From: Flavobacteriales bacterium
GTDB lineage: Bacteria; Bacteroidota; Bacteroidia; Flavobacteriales_F; PHOS-HE28
Direction of reading: 5' to 3'
Length of the DNA stretch: 37,017 nucleotides
NCBI GenBank assembly: GCA_016788635.1
Contig: JAEUSU010000004.1
Coordinates: 1-37,017, forward strand
Under the pieces are notes generated by a model, which was given only the letters and a program-made list of their open reading frames with translations, ran no database searches and was not told where the DNA came from. Of this stretch, positions 6,845 to 14,643 are shown piece after piece. The position numbers and the translations under genes are program-made. Position 1 is the first letter of the stretch. Each line of letters begins with the position of its first letter.

Positions 6845-8047
6845 GTGCCACATTTCCTCATTCCTTCTCCTGTGTCCTCGCGCCTGGCCATTCTCTTCCT
6901 CACGGTCTTCATCGACCTGCTGGGTTTCGGTCTGGTGATCCCCATTTTGCCCACCTATGCCGTTGAGCTGGGTGCTTCCTCCCTTCAGGTGGGCTTGGTC
7001 ATGGCGGTGTACGCGCTCATGAACTTCGCCTTTTCACCGTTCTGGGGCGCCCTGAGCGACCGATACGGGAGGCGGCCGGTGATCGCGGGAACGGTCTTCA
7101 TCACGGCGGCCGCTTTTCTCTTGCTCGCCCATGCGCACAGCCTTGCGTTGCTCTTCGCCGCACGCATGCTCGCCGGCATCGGCTCGGCCAACATCGCTGC
7201 TTCGCAGGCTTACATCACCGACATCACCCCTGTGGAACGCCGGGCAAAGACGCTGGGCCTCATCGGAGCGGCCTTTGGCCTCGGCTTCATCTTCGGGCCA
7301 CCGGCGGGCGGGCTCATCAAGGAGCACTTCGGCATGGACGCGGTGGGTTACAGCGCCATGGGCCTGAGCCTGCTGAACCTGGTCCTGATCCTGCTCTTCC
7401 TGCCCGAATCGTTGCGTGAGAAGGACGGCACACGCAAGGTGGAGATGAAGCCTGTTACGCAGACCATACAGGCCCTGCGGAACGAGAAGCTGCGCGACCT
7501 CTTCCTCACCAGCTTCATCTACATCGTGGCGTTCAGCATGATGCAGGTGACCGTTGCGCTGCTATGGGGTGAACACTATGGATTGAGCGAGGCACGCATC
7601 GGCTACATGTTCGCCGCCATCGGCCTGGCCTCAGCCATCGTGCAGGGCACCATGGTGGGCTGGCTGGCCCGAACCTTCGGCGAGGAAAGGCTCATGGTTT
7701 ACGGCTGCATCATCATGGCCTTTGCGCTGTTCGTCATACCCTTTGTGCCTCATGCATGGTTCGTGCCCCTGGCATTTATTCCCATTGCCATGCTGGCCGT
7801 GGCCAACGGCTGCCTCATGCCCAGCCTCACCTCATTGCTGAGCCGCAGTGCCACTGAGAAGGAGCAGGGCCAGGTGCTGGGCATGAACCAGAGCTTCATG
7901 TCGCTTGCGCGCGTGGTGGGACCATCCATGGGGGGGCTGCTCTATGGCTGGCATTTTACAGGGCCTTATGTGATGGGAGCCCTGCTCATGGGCGGTGCGC
8001 TGGCTTTCGTGCGCGCCTATCACAATGCCGTGCGTGCACGGGCCTGA
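6845..8047 (+). CDS. MFS transporter, TetA-like multidrug/tetracycline efflux type
   Basis: The 400-residue protein has about twelve hydrophobic segments. The motif GALSDRYGRRPV between segments 2 and 3 is the MFS motif A, and AARMLAGIGSANIAASQAYITDI with GAAFGLGFIFGPPAGGLI is the antiporter (motif C) pattern of drug:H+ exporters. The N-terminus LFLTVFIDLLGFGLVIPILP is characteristic of TetA-type exporters in the inner membrane. The substrate is unknown. Start choice is uncertain: GTG 6845 gives a nine-residue hydrophilic lead, while a second GTG at 6872 starts right before SSRLAILFLTVF. Both follow the TACCTTCG element. sucD follows with its own promoter. Confidence 0.85.
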   Translation: MPHFLIPSPVSSRLAILFLTVFIDLLGFGLVIPILPTYAVELGASSLQVGLVMAVYALMNFAFSPFWGALSDRYGRRPVIAGTVFITAAAFLLLAHAHSLALLFAARMLAGIGSANIAASQAYITDITPVERRAKTLGLIGAAFGLGFIFGPPAGGLIKEHFGMDAVGYSAMGLSLLNLVLILLFLPESLREKDGTRKVEMKPVTQTIQALRNEKLRDLFLTSFIYIVAFSMMQVTVALLWGEHYGLSEARIGYMFAAIGLASAIVQGTMVGWLARTFGEERLMVYGCIIMAFALFVIPFVPHAWFVPLAFIPIAMLAVANGCLMPSLTSLLSRSATEKEQGQVLGMNQSFMSLARVVGPSMGGLLYGWHFTGPYVMGALLMGGALAFVRAYHNAVRARA

Positions 8048-8067
8048 AGCCGTTCCGCACGGGCCCT

Positions 8068-8075
8068 TACTTTTG
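8068..8075 (+). promoter_or_regulatory. -7 promoter element of sucD
   Basis: TACTTTTG is an exact TAnnTTTG match, 29 bases before the sucD ATG at 8105. No obvious -33 TTTG is seen in the short gap after the MFS gene. Confidence 0.6.
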
Positions 8076-8104
8076 GCGCCCGAACAACCGACCCCCATCC
8101 ATCC

Positions 8105-8974
8105 ATGAGCGTGCTCGTCAGTAAGAATTCAAAGGTCATCGTACAGGGATTCACCGGCAGCGAAGGCACCTTCCACGCCACGCAGATGATCGAGTACGGC
8201 ACCAACGTGGTCGGGGGCGTCACACCCGGCAAGGGGGGGCAGAAGCATCTGGACAGGCCCGTTTTCGAGACCGTGAGCGAGGCGGTGAAGGCCACCGGTG
8301 CGGACGTCAGCATCATCTTCGTTCCACCCGCTTTCGCGGCAGATGCGATCATGGAGGCCGCCGAGGCGGGCATCCAGGTGGTCGTGTGCATCACCGAGGG
8401 CATTCCCGTGAAGGACATGGTGCAGGCGCGCGAATACCTGCGCGGCAAGGACTGTCGCCTCATCGGGCCCAATTGTCCCGGCGTGATCACGGCCGATGAA
8501 TGCAAGGTGGGCATCATGCCCGGTTTCGTCTTCAAGAAGGGGACCGTGGGCATCGTGAGCAAGTCAGGAACACTAACCTATGAGGCCGCCGACCAGGTGG
8601 TGAAGGCAGGCCTGGGGATCACCACGGCCATCGGCATCGGCGGCGATCCCATCATCGGCACCACCACACTGGAGGCCGTTCAGCTCTTCGCCAACGACCC
8701 CGAGACGAAGGCCATCGTGATGATCGGTGAGATCGGCGGTGCGCTGGAGATCGAGGCCGCCCGATGGATCAAGGCCAACTGCAAGAAACCCGTCATCGGC
8801 TTCATCGCCGGTGAGACCGCGCCCGTGGGCCGCACCATGGGCCATGCAGGCGCCATCGTTTCCGGTGCCGATGAAAGCGCGGCCGCCAAGAAGAAGGTGA
8901 TGCGCGAATGCGGCATCCACGTGGTGGACAGCCCCGCCACCATCGGCGCCAAGGTGAAGGAGGTGCTGGGCTGA
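8105..8974 (+). CDS. sucD: Succinyl-CoA synthetase (succinate-CoA ligase) subunit alpha
   Basis: The alpha subunit of the TCA-cycle enzyme that interconverts succinyl-CoA and succinate with nucleotide phosphorylation. At 289 residues the length is normal. The CoA-binding Rossmann start ([14 protein letters not shown]), the [10 protein letters not shown] loop, [22 protein letters not shown] and the phosphohistidine loop [11 protein letters not shown] (catalytic His247) are all present. ATG 8105 gives the canonical MSVLV start. The beta subunit gene sucC is not next to it, so the operon arrangement of E. coli is absent here. A small membrane protein gene starts 22 bases after the stop and may be co-transcribed. 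Confidence 0.97.
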   Translation: MSVLVSKNSKVIVQGFTGSEGTFHATQMIEYGTNVVGGVTPGKGGQKHLDRPVFETVSEAVKATGADVSIIFVPPAFAADAIMEAAEAGIQVVVCITEGIPVKDMVQAREYLRGKDCRLIGPNCPGVITADECKVGIMPGFVFKKGTVGIVSKSGTLTYEAADQVVKAGLGITTAIGIGGDPIIGTTTLEAVQLFANDPETKAIVMIGEIGGALEIEAARWIKANCKKPVIGFIAGETAPVGRTMGHAGAIVSGADESAAAKKKVMRECGIHVVDSPATIGAKVKEVLG

Positions 8975-8995
8975 TCCGGGTCAGCGATCGATCGT

Positions 8996-9496
8996 ATGGA
9001 GCAGCGGCCGGAAGTCCTGATGAAGGCCCGGCAGCTGGGGGCGCGTTATGCGTGCAACGCCATGCTCTTCGGGCTGTTCTGTGCGTTCTGGATCATCGTT
9101 GGTCTGACCGGTTCCCAGGGGCTGGCGGATATGATCGGGGACTCACCCGCCCAAACGCTGATCTGTGTGGTGATGGGCCCATGGCTTGCACATCGTTGCG
9201 GCGCATGGGCTGGGCCGAAGGTGCTTTTGCACGGTTGGAACGCCTTGCTCACCAGCTTTTGTACCGGCATCATTAGTGTGGCGGCCACCACCCTTGCCTT
9301 CAGCCTCGTGGCCTTCATAGAGGAGGGCTGGCCAGGTGAGGGCAGCTTCACGGAAGCTGTTCTCGATTACATCGGCAAGCCCATGTTCTGGGTGTTCGTC
9401 ATGGGCACATTCCCCATCCTTCTGGCCAGTGCAGGCATGGCGTTCGCGTTCCGCATGGCGCGAAAAAGGATCAACGCCGGGTCGATCATGCAGTGA
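8996..9496 (+). CDS. Small membrane protein of unknown function (about four TM segments)
   Basis: The 166-residue protein has hydrophobic segments at roughly 22-42, 52-66, 88-112 and 130-154, with a basic C-terminus (FRMARKRINAG), predicting an inner-membrane protein with about four helices. I do not recognise a named domain with confidence. Size and layout recall the four-helix membrane proteins common in Bacteroidota, such as DUF4199, but no diagnostic motif is visible. The ATG at 8996 lies 21 bases after the sucD stop, so it is probably read from the sucD promoter. fabG downstream has its own promoter element. Confidence 0.65.
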   Translation: MEQRPEVLMKARQLGARYACNAMLFGLFCAFWIIVGLTGSQGLADMIGDSPAQTLICVVMGPWLAHRCGAWAGPKVLLHGWNALLTSFCTGIISVAATTLAFSLVAFIEEGWPGEGSFTEAVLDYIGKPMFWVFVMGTFPILLASAGMAFAFRMARKRINAGSIMQ

Positions 9497-9542
9497 AAGT
9501 TCACTTGATGGGGTTGGTGGTCATCCACATTCTAGAGGCTTC

Positions 9543-9550
9543 TATCTTCG
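9543..9550 (+). promoter_or_regulatory. -7 promoter element of fabG, next to the start codon
   Basis: TATCTTCG ends five bases before the fabG ATG at 9556, so initiation would fall on or just before the start codon and give a leaderless mRNA. There is no Shine-Dalgarno-like sequence before the ATG. Confidence 0.55.
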
Positions 9551-9555
9551 CCCAC

Positions 9556-10305
9556 ATGGCACTACTTCAGGACAAGTCAGCCCTGGTAACGGGCGGTTCG
9601 CGCGGCATCGGCCGCGGCATCGTGGAGCGCTTTCTCGAGGAGGGCGCCAACGTGGCCTTCACCTTTGTGAGCAGCCCGGAAAAGGCGAACGCGCTGGCCG
9701 GAGAGTTGGCGGCGAAATATGGCCGCAAGGTGCTGGCCATACAGAGCGACGCCGGTGACTTCAACAGTGCGCAGGCCGCAGTGGACCAGATGGTGGGGGC
9801 CTGGGGCGGCATCGACGTGCTGGTGAACAACGCGGGCATCACCAAGGATCAGTTGCTCATGCGCATGAGCGAGGCGGATTGGGACGCCGTGATCGCCACC
9901 AACTTGAAGAGCGTCTTCAACATGACCAAGGCCGTGCTGCGCACCATGCTGAAGCAGCGCAGTGGCAGCATCATCAACATGAGCAGTGTGGTGGGGGTGA
10001 AGGGCAACGCGGGCCAGGCCAACTACGCCGCCAGCAAAGCCGGCATCCTCGGCTTCACCAAGAGCGTGGCGCTGGAGCTCGGCAGCCGCAACATCCGCAG
10101 CAACGCCATCGCACCGGGTTTCATTGAGACTGAGATGACCGGCGCGCTGGACCAGAAGGTGGTGGAACAATGGCGCGAGGGCATCCCCTTGAAGCGCGGC
10201 GGTACGCCCACCGACGTGGCCAATGCATGCGTCTTCCTCGGCAGCGACCTCAGCGCCTACATCACCGGGCAAACGCTGCACGTGTGCGGCGGCATGCTCA
10301 CCTGA
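9556..10305 (+). CDS. fabG: 3-oxoacyl-[acyl-carrier-protein] reductase
   Basis: FabG reduces beta-ketoacyl-ACP with NADPH in fatty-acid elongation. The 249-residue classical short-chain dehydrogenase has TGGSRGIG (12-19) for the cofactor, NNAG (91-94), the active-site Asn116 (ATNLKS), Ser144, Tyr157 and Lys161 in the SSVV...YAASK pattern, and ends with the VCGGM C-terminus typical of FabG. ATG 9556 (MALLQDKSALVTGG) is preferred to an upstream in-frame ATG at 9493 because the extra residues are not family-like and would cover the promoter element. The gene converges on the GH92 gene and the two stops overlap by eight bases. Other SDR reductases share these motifs, so the fatty-acid role is the most likely rather than proven. 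Confidence 0.9.
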   Translation: MALLQDKSALVTGGSRGIGRGIVERFLEEGANVAFTFVSSPEKANALAGELAAKYGRKVLAIQSDAGDFNSAQAAVDQMVGAWGGIDVLVNNAGITKDQLLMRMSEADWDAVIATNLKSVFNMTKAVLRTMLKQRSGSIINMSSVVGVKGNAGQANYAASKAGILGFTKSVALELGSRNIRSNAIAPGFIETEMTGALDQKVVEQWREGIPLKRGGTPTDVANACVFLGSDLSAYITGQTLHVCGGMLT

Positions 10306-13237
10306 TCGTCGGCGGTCCTTCGGTCTCGATCAGGACCTCGTCCAGGAAGATCCACGTGGCGCCGCCTTTTCCAGGGTGCCAGTCCGGGCAGGGCCCGGCA
10401 TTCTTCGCCATGATCTTGATGTAGCGGGCCTTCTTGTTGATCAACTCGGTCCACATCTCGGCGGTGAGTCCGCCATCCGCCTGCCGGTCCGCGTTGCTCA
10501 CCACGGTGCGGCTGCTCCATTGCTGTCCGTTCATGCTCCACGCAAAGGTGACCTCGGACGGGAACCAGATCCATGAACGCTGGTCCTGCAACACGCTCAG
10601 GCCGATGCGCTTCACCTGCTTCACACCGCCCAGGTCTACCGTGGCCAGTACATCCTGGCCCTGGTAGCCCTGCCATTCGCCGGTGCGGAAATCCTTTCCG
10701 CCGCGCAGGCCGTCCACCAAAGCCTGAACGCCACCGGCAGCATATTGGCTGGCATAGGTGCTCTCCAAAGTCACGGTGCGGCTGCCGTCGAACCGGGCAA
10801 ACCGGGCGGTGACCGGTGCGAAATGATCGCTCCATGTCACGTCCACGTTCGACGTGGCGGTGATGGTGAACGGCGCGTTCATCGGACAGTTCCGCGTACC
10901 GCCCGCATCGGTCACTGCGCAGGTACCGCGGCCTGAAACGGTCACCACCAACTGGTCAGAGAAGGTGTTCGCGGCAGCCGAGAGGAGCGGTGCGCCTGGG
11001 CGGCCGGTGTTTTCAGGCACATAGGCGGCGTCCAGCACGCTCATGAAGCGCGGCGTATAGGTGCGATGGGGCACACGTTGCGCATTGAAGACCAGTTCGC
11101 CGCCCTGTTTCAACAGGCTGTGCAGGACATGGTCCGGTATGCCGCCCTTCATGAAGGTGGTGTCCTTCGGAACCACCGGCCCAAGCTTGCCGGCAAGGTC
11201 CACGGTGCTCGTCCACGTCTTTCCATCGGGCAGCCTCACCGTGGCTTTGTCGAAGAGCGCATAACCCAGCTCATACCGGTCGTTGATGCCCGGCGAGATG
11301 GGATAGATGCCCAATGCGCTCAGCACGTACCACGCGCTCATCTGGCCGCAATCCTCGTTCCCGCTCAGGCCATCCGGCGCATCATGGTACTGCTCGTCCA
11401 GGATGCGTTTCACCAGCGCCCGCGTCTTGTCCGGCCGTCTCACGTGGTTGTACAGGTAGGCCATATGGTGACTGGGCTCGTTGCCGTGCGCGTACTGGCC
11501 AATGAGGCCCGTGATGTCAGACTGGTCGCGACCGGTGGTCTCGGTACGCGCGCTGAACAGGGAATCGAGGTGTTTCTCGAGGCCGCGTTTGCCGCCATGC
11601 AGGGCCATGAGCCGTTCGATGTTCTGCGGCACGAAGAGGCTGTACTGCCACGCGTTCGCTTCGGTGAAGTGGAAGTTCACCTCGTACGGATCGAAGGGCT
11701 CGATGAAGCCTCCGTTCCGGCGCGCGCGGAAGAAACCCGTGGCGGGGTCGAAGAGGTTCGCCCAGTTCTCCGCACGGCGGAAGAAGGCCTCGGCGGTATC
11801 CTGCCTGCTCATCCGCGAGGCCATGTAGGCGATGCAGGCGTCGTCGTAGGCGTACTCCAGGGTCCTGCTCACGCTCTCGGGCTCGTCCTCGCTGCTGATG
11901 AAGCCGCGCCGCTTGTAGGCTTCCAGCCCGAAGTGGTCCTGGTCCGCACCGGCCACCATGGCCTTCAATGCGAGGTCGGCATCGAAGCCACGGATGCCCT
12001 TCAGGTACGCATCGGCGATCACGCTGGCGCTGTGGTAGCCGATCATGCAGTCGGTCTCGTTGCCCCAGAGCTCCCACACGGGCAACCTGCCGCCCTGCTG
12101 GTAGTGCAGCAGAAAGGTCTTGATCCAATCGCTGGTCATGTCGGGCTCCAGGATGGTCATCAGCGGGTGCAGTGCGCGGAAGGTGTCCCACAGACTGAAG
12201 ACCGTGTACACGTTGTGGTTGGCCTGGTGCACCTGACCATCCATGCCGCGGTACATGCCATCCGCATCGTTGAAGATGTACGGTGCCACGTAGGTGTGGT
12301 AAAGCGCGGTGTAGAAGATGCGCTGCTGCTCCTTCGTTCCCCCCTGCACCTGGACCTTATTGAGCTTGGCGTTCCAGGCGGATTCGGCTTCGGCGCGCAC
12401 CTTGTCGAAGTCCCAATGCGGCACCTCGGCTTCCAGGTTCTTGCGGGCACCTTCGATGCTCACGGATGAGATGCCGACCTTGACGATGATCGGTCCCGTG
12501 TCCTCGCGCTTGACCGCGATCGCGGCCTTGGTGCTGTCGGCGTTGTAAATGACCCCGATTCCTACCGGACCGCTGGGACGTCCGATCCGCATGCAAAAGA
12601 ACAGTCGTTGGTCACGGGCCCACGACGCGCTTCGGCGTTCGCCGACGATCTCCAGCCCCTCCATGCGGATGCGCGATGTCATCAACTTGTCCCGATGCGC
12701 AAGGTCGATCACCAGGTACTGTTCCTTATCCTGTGGCATGGTGTAACGATGCACCCCGGTGCGCGCTGTCGCGGTCAGCTCGGCCGTGGTCCGTTCATCG
12801 TCCAACAGCACGCGGTAGTAGCCGGCGTTGGCGGACTCGCTCGCATGATCGAAATGGGAGCGGTACTCCTTCGGGTCGAACGAGTACGAACCGCTCATCG
12901 GCATCAACAGCACATCGCACAGGTCCGCCACGCCTGTTCCGCTCAGGTGCGTGTGGCTGAAGCCGTAGATCACACTGTCGCTGTAGTGGTAGCCGCCGCA
13001 ACCATCCCAATCCATGTAGCCATCCGGCCGCGTGTCCGGGCTGAGCTGCACCATGCCGTTGGGCACGCAGGCGCCTGGGAAGGTGTGGCCGTGGCCGCCG
13101 GTGCCGATGAAGGGGTTGACGAGCTCGCGCGCAGCGTTGGGTGCTTGGGAGTGGGAGAGGAGTGTGAGGAGCGTGAATGCGAAGGTCACGCGGAGGCGCG
13201 GGGAACGCGGAGGACTTGCCATGCGCATCGCGGTCAT
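10298..13237 (-). CDS. GH92 family alpha-mannosidase with C-terminal F5/8 type C (discoidin-like) domain
   Basis: GH92 enzymes are calcium-dependent exo-alpha-mannosidases that trim N-glycans and mannans. The protein (979 residues from ATG 13237) has a signal peptide (h-region VTFAFTLLTLL), the family start VNPFIGTGGHGHTFPGA, FSLWDTFRALHPL (about 347-359), PVWELWGNET (386-395), TEANAWQYS (525-533, whose Glu is the likely general acid) and GNEDCGQMSAWYV (626-638). Residues about 830-975 form a discoidin-like domain that may bind glycan. The enzyme should be periplasmic or surface-exposed. Start choice is open: ATGs at 13237, 13228 and 13222 all precede the signal peptide. The leader PPRSPRLRVT is encoded by the left inverted repeat of the GxxExxY cassette. 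It is last in a transporter-kinase-mannosidase order. Confidence 0.93.
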   Translation of the reverse strand: MTAMRMASPPRSPRLRVTFAFTLLTLLSHSQAPNAARELVNPFIGTGGHGHTFPGACVPNGMVQLSPDTRPDGYMDWDGCGGYHYSDSVIYGFSHTHLSGTGVADLCDVLLMPMSGSYSFDPKEYRSHFDHASESANAGYYRVLLDDERTTAELTATARTGVHRYTMPQDKEQYLVIDLAHRDKLMTSRIRMEGLEIVGERRSASWARDQRLFFCMRIGRPSGPVGIGVIYNADSTKAAIAVKREDTGPIIVKVGISSVSIEGARKNLEAEVPHWDFDKVRAEAESAWNAKLNKVQVQGGTKEQQRIFYTALYHTYVAPYIFNDADGMYRGMDGQVHQANHNVYTVFSLWDTFRALHPLMTILEPDMTSDWIKTFLLHYQQGGRLPVWELWGNETDCMIGYHSASVIADAYLKGIRGFDADLALKAMVAGADQDHFGLEAYKRRGFISSEDEPESVSRTLEYAYDDACIAYMASRMSRQDTAEAFFRRAENWANLFDPATGFFRARRNGGFIEPFDPYEVNFHFTEANAWQYSLFVPQNIERLMALHGGKRGLEKHLDSLFSARTETTGRDQSDITGLIGQYAHGNEPSHHMAYLYNHVRRPDKTRALVKRILDEQYHDAPDGLSGNEDCGQMSAWYVLSALGIYPISPGINDRYELGYALFDKATVRLPDGKTWTSTVDLAGKLGPVVPKDTTFMKGGIPDHVLHSLLKQGGELVFNAQRVPHRTYTPRFMSVLDAAYVPENTGRPGAPLLSAAANTFSDQLVVTVSGRGTCAVTDAGGTRNCPMNAPFTITATSNVDVTWSDHFAPVTARFARFDGSRTVTLESTYASQYAAGGVQALVDGLRGGKDFRTGEWQGYQGQDVLATVDLGGVKQVKRIGLSVLQDQRSWIWFPSEVTFAWSMNGQQWSSRTVVSNADRQADGGLTAEMWTELINKKARYIKIMAKNAGPCPDWHPGKGGATWIFLDEVLIETEGPPTIR
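13185..13212. repeat. Left terminal inverted repeat (28 bp) of the GxxExxY cassette
   Basis: The sequence from GTCACGCGGAGG to AACGCGGAG is repeated in reverse orientation at 13674-13701 with 27 of 28 positions identical (G/T difference at the ninth base). It is itself built of CGCGGAG-like subunits and lies inside the GH92 signal-peptide coding region. Confidence 0.85.
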
Positions 13238-13248
13238 GCTATTGCGGT

Positions 13249-13658
13249 TCAATTTTGATCGGGATCAGTGGGTCGAGGCCCTTGATACTTGTTCACGATC
13301 CGATGCAGCCCATCCTTGAGTACATGTTCACCGAAGTTAATGAGCAAGCCAACTTCAAGATCCATGAGGCTGAGGTACGTCTTAGTCTTTTGAATGCGAC
13401 AGGCGGCATGAGTGCAACGGATTTCAACTCTACCACGATGCGCTCCTCCACGAGCAGGTCAATTCTGAACGCTTCTTCATAGGTCTCGCCATCGTAGACG
13501 AGTGGGACCGGAACCTGCCTTCGCACTTGAAGACCGCGCTTGCCCAAGCGGCGTGCAAGAACCGCTTCATAGACCGATTCAAGAAGTCCTGGCCCGAGAT
13601 CACGATGGATCTCTATGCTCTCCTCGATGATGATCCCTGTGATCCGATTGAGCTCCAT
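13249..13658 (-). pseudogene. GxxExxY family gene, frameshifted near its 3' third
   Basis: ATG 13658 starts MELNRITGIIIEESIEIHRDLGPG, followed by the diagnostic GLLESVYEAVL (the GxxExxY motif) and the PD-(D/E)xK-like RIDLLVEERIVVELKS. After PVAFKRL the frame goes wrong. The next frame continues TYLSLMDLEVGLLINFGE, then VLKDGLHRIVN, the normal family ending, and stops at 13249-13251. Restoring one base near 13385-13392 gives an intact protein of about 136 residues. The uncorrected frame instead ends at 13293. The function of the family is unknown, although the motif layout suggests a nuclease-like fold. A real one-base deletion or a sequencing error are both possible. Confidence 0.82.
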
Positions 13659-13673
13659 CCTTGCACTGGGTTT

Positions 13674-13701
13674 CTCCGCGTTCCCCGCGCCTACGCGTGA
13701 C
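13674..13701. repeat. Right terminal inverted repeat (28 bp) of the GxxExxY cassette
   Basis: Reading CTCCGCGTT to ACGCGTGAC on the plus strand, this is the reverse complement of 13185-13212 with one mismatch. It lies 15 bases upstream of the GxxExxY start codon and 25 bases downstream of the ROK kinase stop. Confidence 0.85.
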
Positions 13702-13726
13702 AATATAGTTGGCTGGATCACGGCTT

Positions 13727-14641
13727 TCACCCCAGCGTACCCAATGCCGCCGCCCCAAGCAATGCCGCGTCATCATCCGGTAAGGCGGATACGGTCAGGT
13801 CCACACGCCCCTGGTAGATGTTGAGCAGGGTGGCATGGAAGCGCTCGCGCAGCGGGGCCATCAGCAGTTCGCCATTGCGCGCGATGCCGCCGAAGAGCAC
13901 GATGCGCCGGGGGCCTGTGGCGCATACGGCGTTCGCCAGGCCGATGGCCAGCCATTCCGTGGTGCGACGGAAACACTCCACGGCAGCCTTATCGCCTTCA
14001 TTCGCACGATCGGCAATGGTCTTCACATCCGCTGGTGCACCGGTGGCCTGGGTGCTGTCGCTCGCCGCTTCCGCATAGGTGGCGAGCATGCCGCGAATGC
14101 TCACGTACGCCTCCAGGCATCCTTTCCTGCCGCACGTGCAGGCGCGCCCGCCCGGTACCAGGATCATGTGTCCCAGTTCGCCCGCATTGCCTGCGCTGCC
14201 CAGCACCAGCCTGCCATTCACGATGAAGCCGCTGCCCACGCCGGTTCCCAGGGTCACCACCAGCAGGTCGTCAATGCCGTGGCCGGCACCGAATCGCCAT
14301 TCGCCAAGCGCGGCCGCATTGGCATCATTGCCGAGCACGGCGGGCACGTGCAGGCGGTCCGCCATCATGCGCGCCATGGGCACGTCGTGCTTCCACGGCA
14401 GGTTCGGCGCCATTTCGATGATCCCCGTGAGCTGGTTGGCGTTCGGTGCGCCGATGCCGATGGCGGTGATCTGCTGGCCAGCGGACGTGGCCAGTTCGAT
14501 CGCTTCGTGCGCCAGGGCATCCGCGAACGCGCGGTCGTCGGCATGGCCCGTGGTGCTCAGGCGTGAACGCGCGATCACCTGGCCGTTCTGGACCAGACCG
14601 AGTTTTGTGGTGGTGCCACCGATGTCGATACCGAGGATCAT
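13727..14641 (-). CDS. ROK family sugar kinase (glucokinase/mannokinase-like)
   Basis: This 304-residue ROK protein phosphorylates a hexose with ATP in the cytoplasm. It starts MILGIDIGGTTTKLGLV (phosphate-binding DxGGT), contains GIGAPN, the active-site region VLGNDANAAALGEW, and the ROK signature LGTGVGSGFI...GNAGELGHM followed by the zinc-binding CTCGRKGCLE. No N-terminal helix-turn-helix is present, so it is a kinase and not a ROK repressor. ATG 14641 begins two bases after the transporter stop, which supports this start and co-transcription. Next to a hexose transporter and an alpha-mannosidase, mannose is a reasonable substrate, though glucose cannot be excluded. Confidence 0.9.
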   Translation of the reverse strand: MILGIDIGGTTTKLGLVQNGQVIARSRLSTTGHADDRAFADALAHEAIELATSAGQQITAIGIGAPNANQLTGIIEMAPNLPWKHDVPMARMMADRLHVPAVLGNDANAAALGEWRFGAGHGIDDLLVVTLGTGVGSGFIVNGRLVLGSAGNAGELGHMILVPGGRACTCGRKGCLEAYVSIRGMLATYAEAASDSTQATGAPADVKTIADRANEGDKAAVECFRRTTEWLAIGLANAVCATGPRRIVLFGGIARNGELLMAPLRERFHATLLNIYQGRVDLTVSALPDDDAALLGAAALGTLG

Positions 14642-14643
14642 GG

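Larger units (their letters stand above)
13185..13701. mobile_element. Candidate mini-cassette: GxxExxY gene between 28-bp inverted repeats
   Basis: A 517-bp unit is bounded by near-perfect 28-bp inverted repeats and contains one small gene. It sits between the ROK kinase stop (13727-13729) and the body of the GH92 gene, in an otherwise same-strand sugar operon. The inner DNA is A+T-richer than its flanks: 27 of 60 bases are G or C in 13321-13380, against 43 of 60 in 13081-13140. No transposase is encoded and no target-site duplication is obvious, so movement is inferred from the structure. Confidence 0.6.

Noticed and set aside
8981..8995. A GATCGATCG run before the small membrane protein gene, similar to the palindrome at 16037
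   Set aside because: It is a short, simple sequence overlapping a possible leader in the sucD operon. Two occurrences in the window do not support a shared operator.
11066..12469. A 467-codon open frame on the plus strand
   Set aside because: It is antisense to the GH92 mannosidase gene, whose conserved motifs are complete. The shadow product has no recognisable motif.
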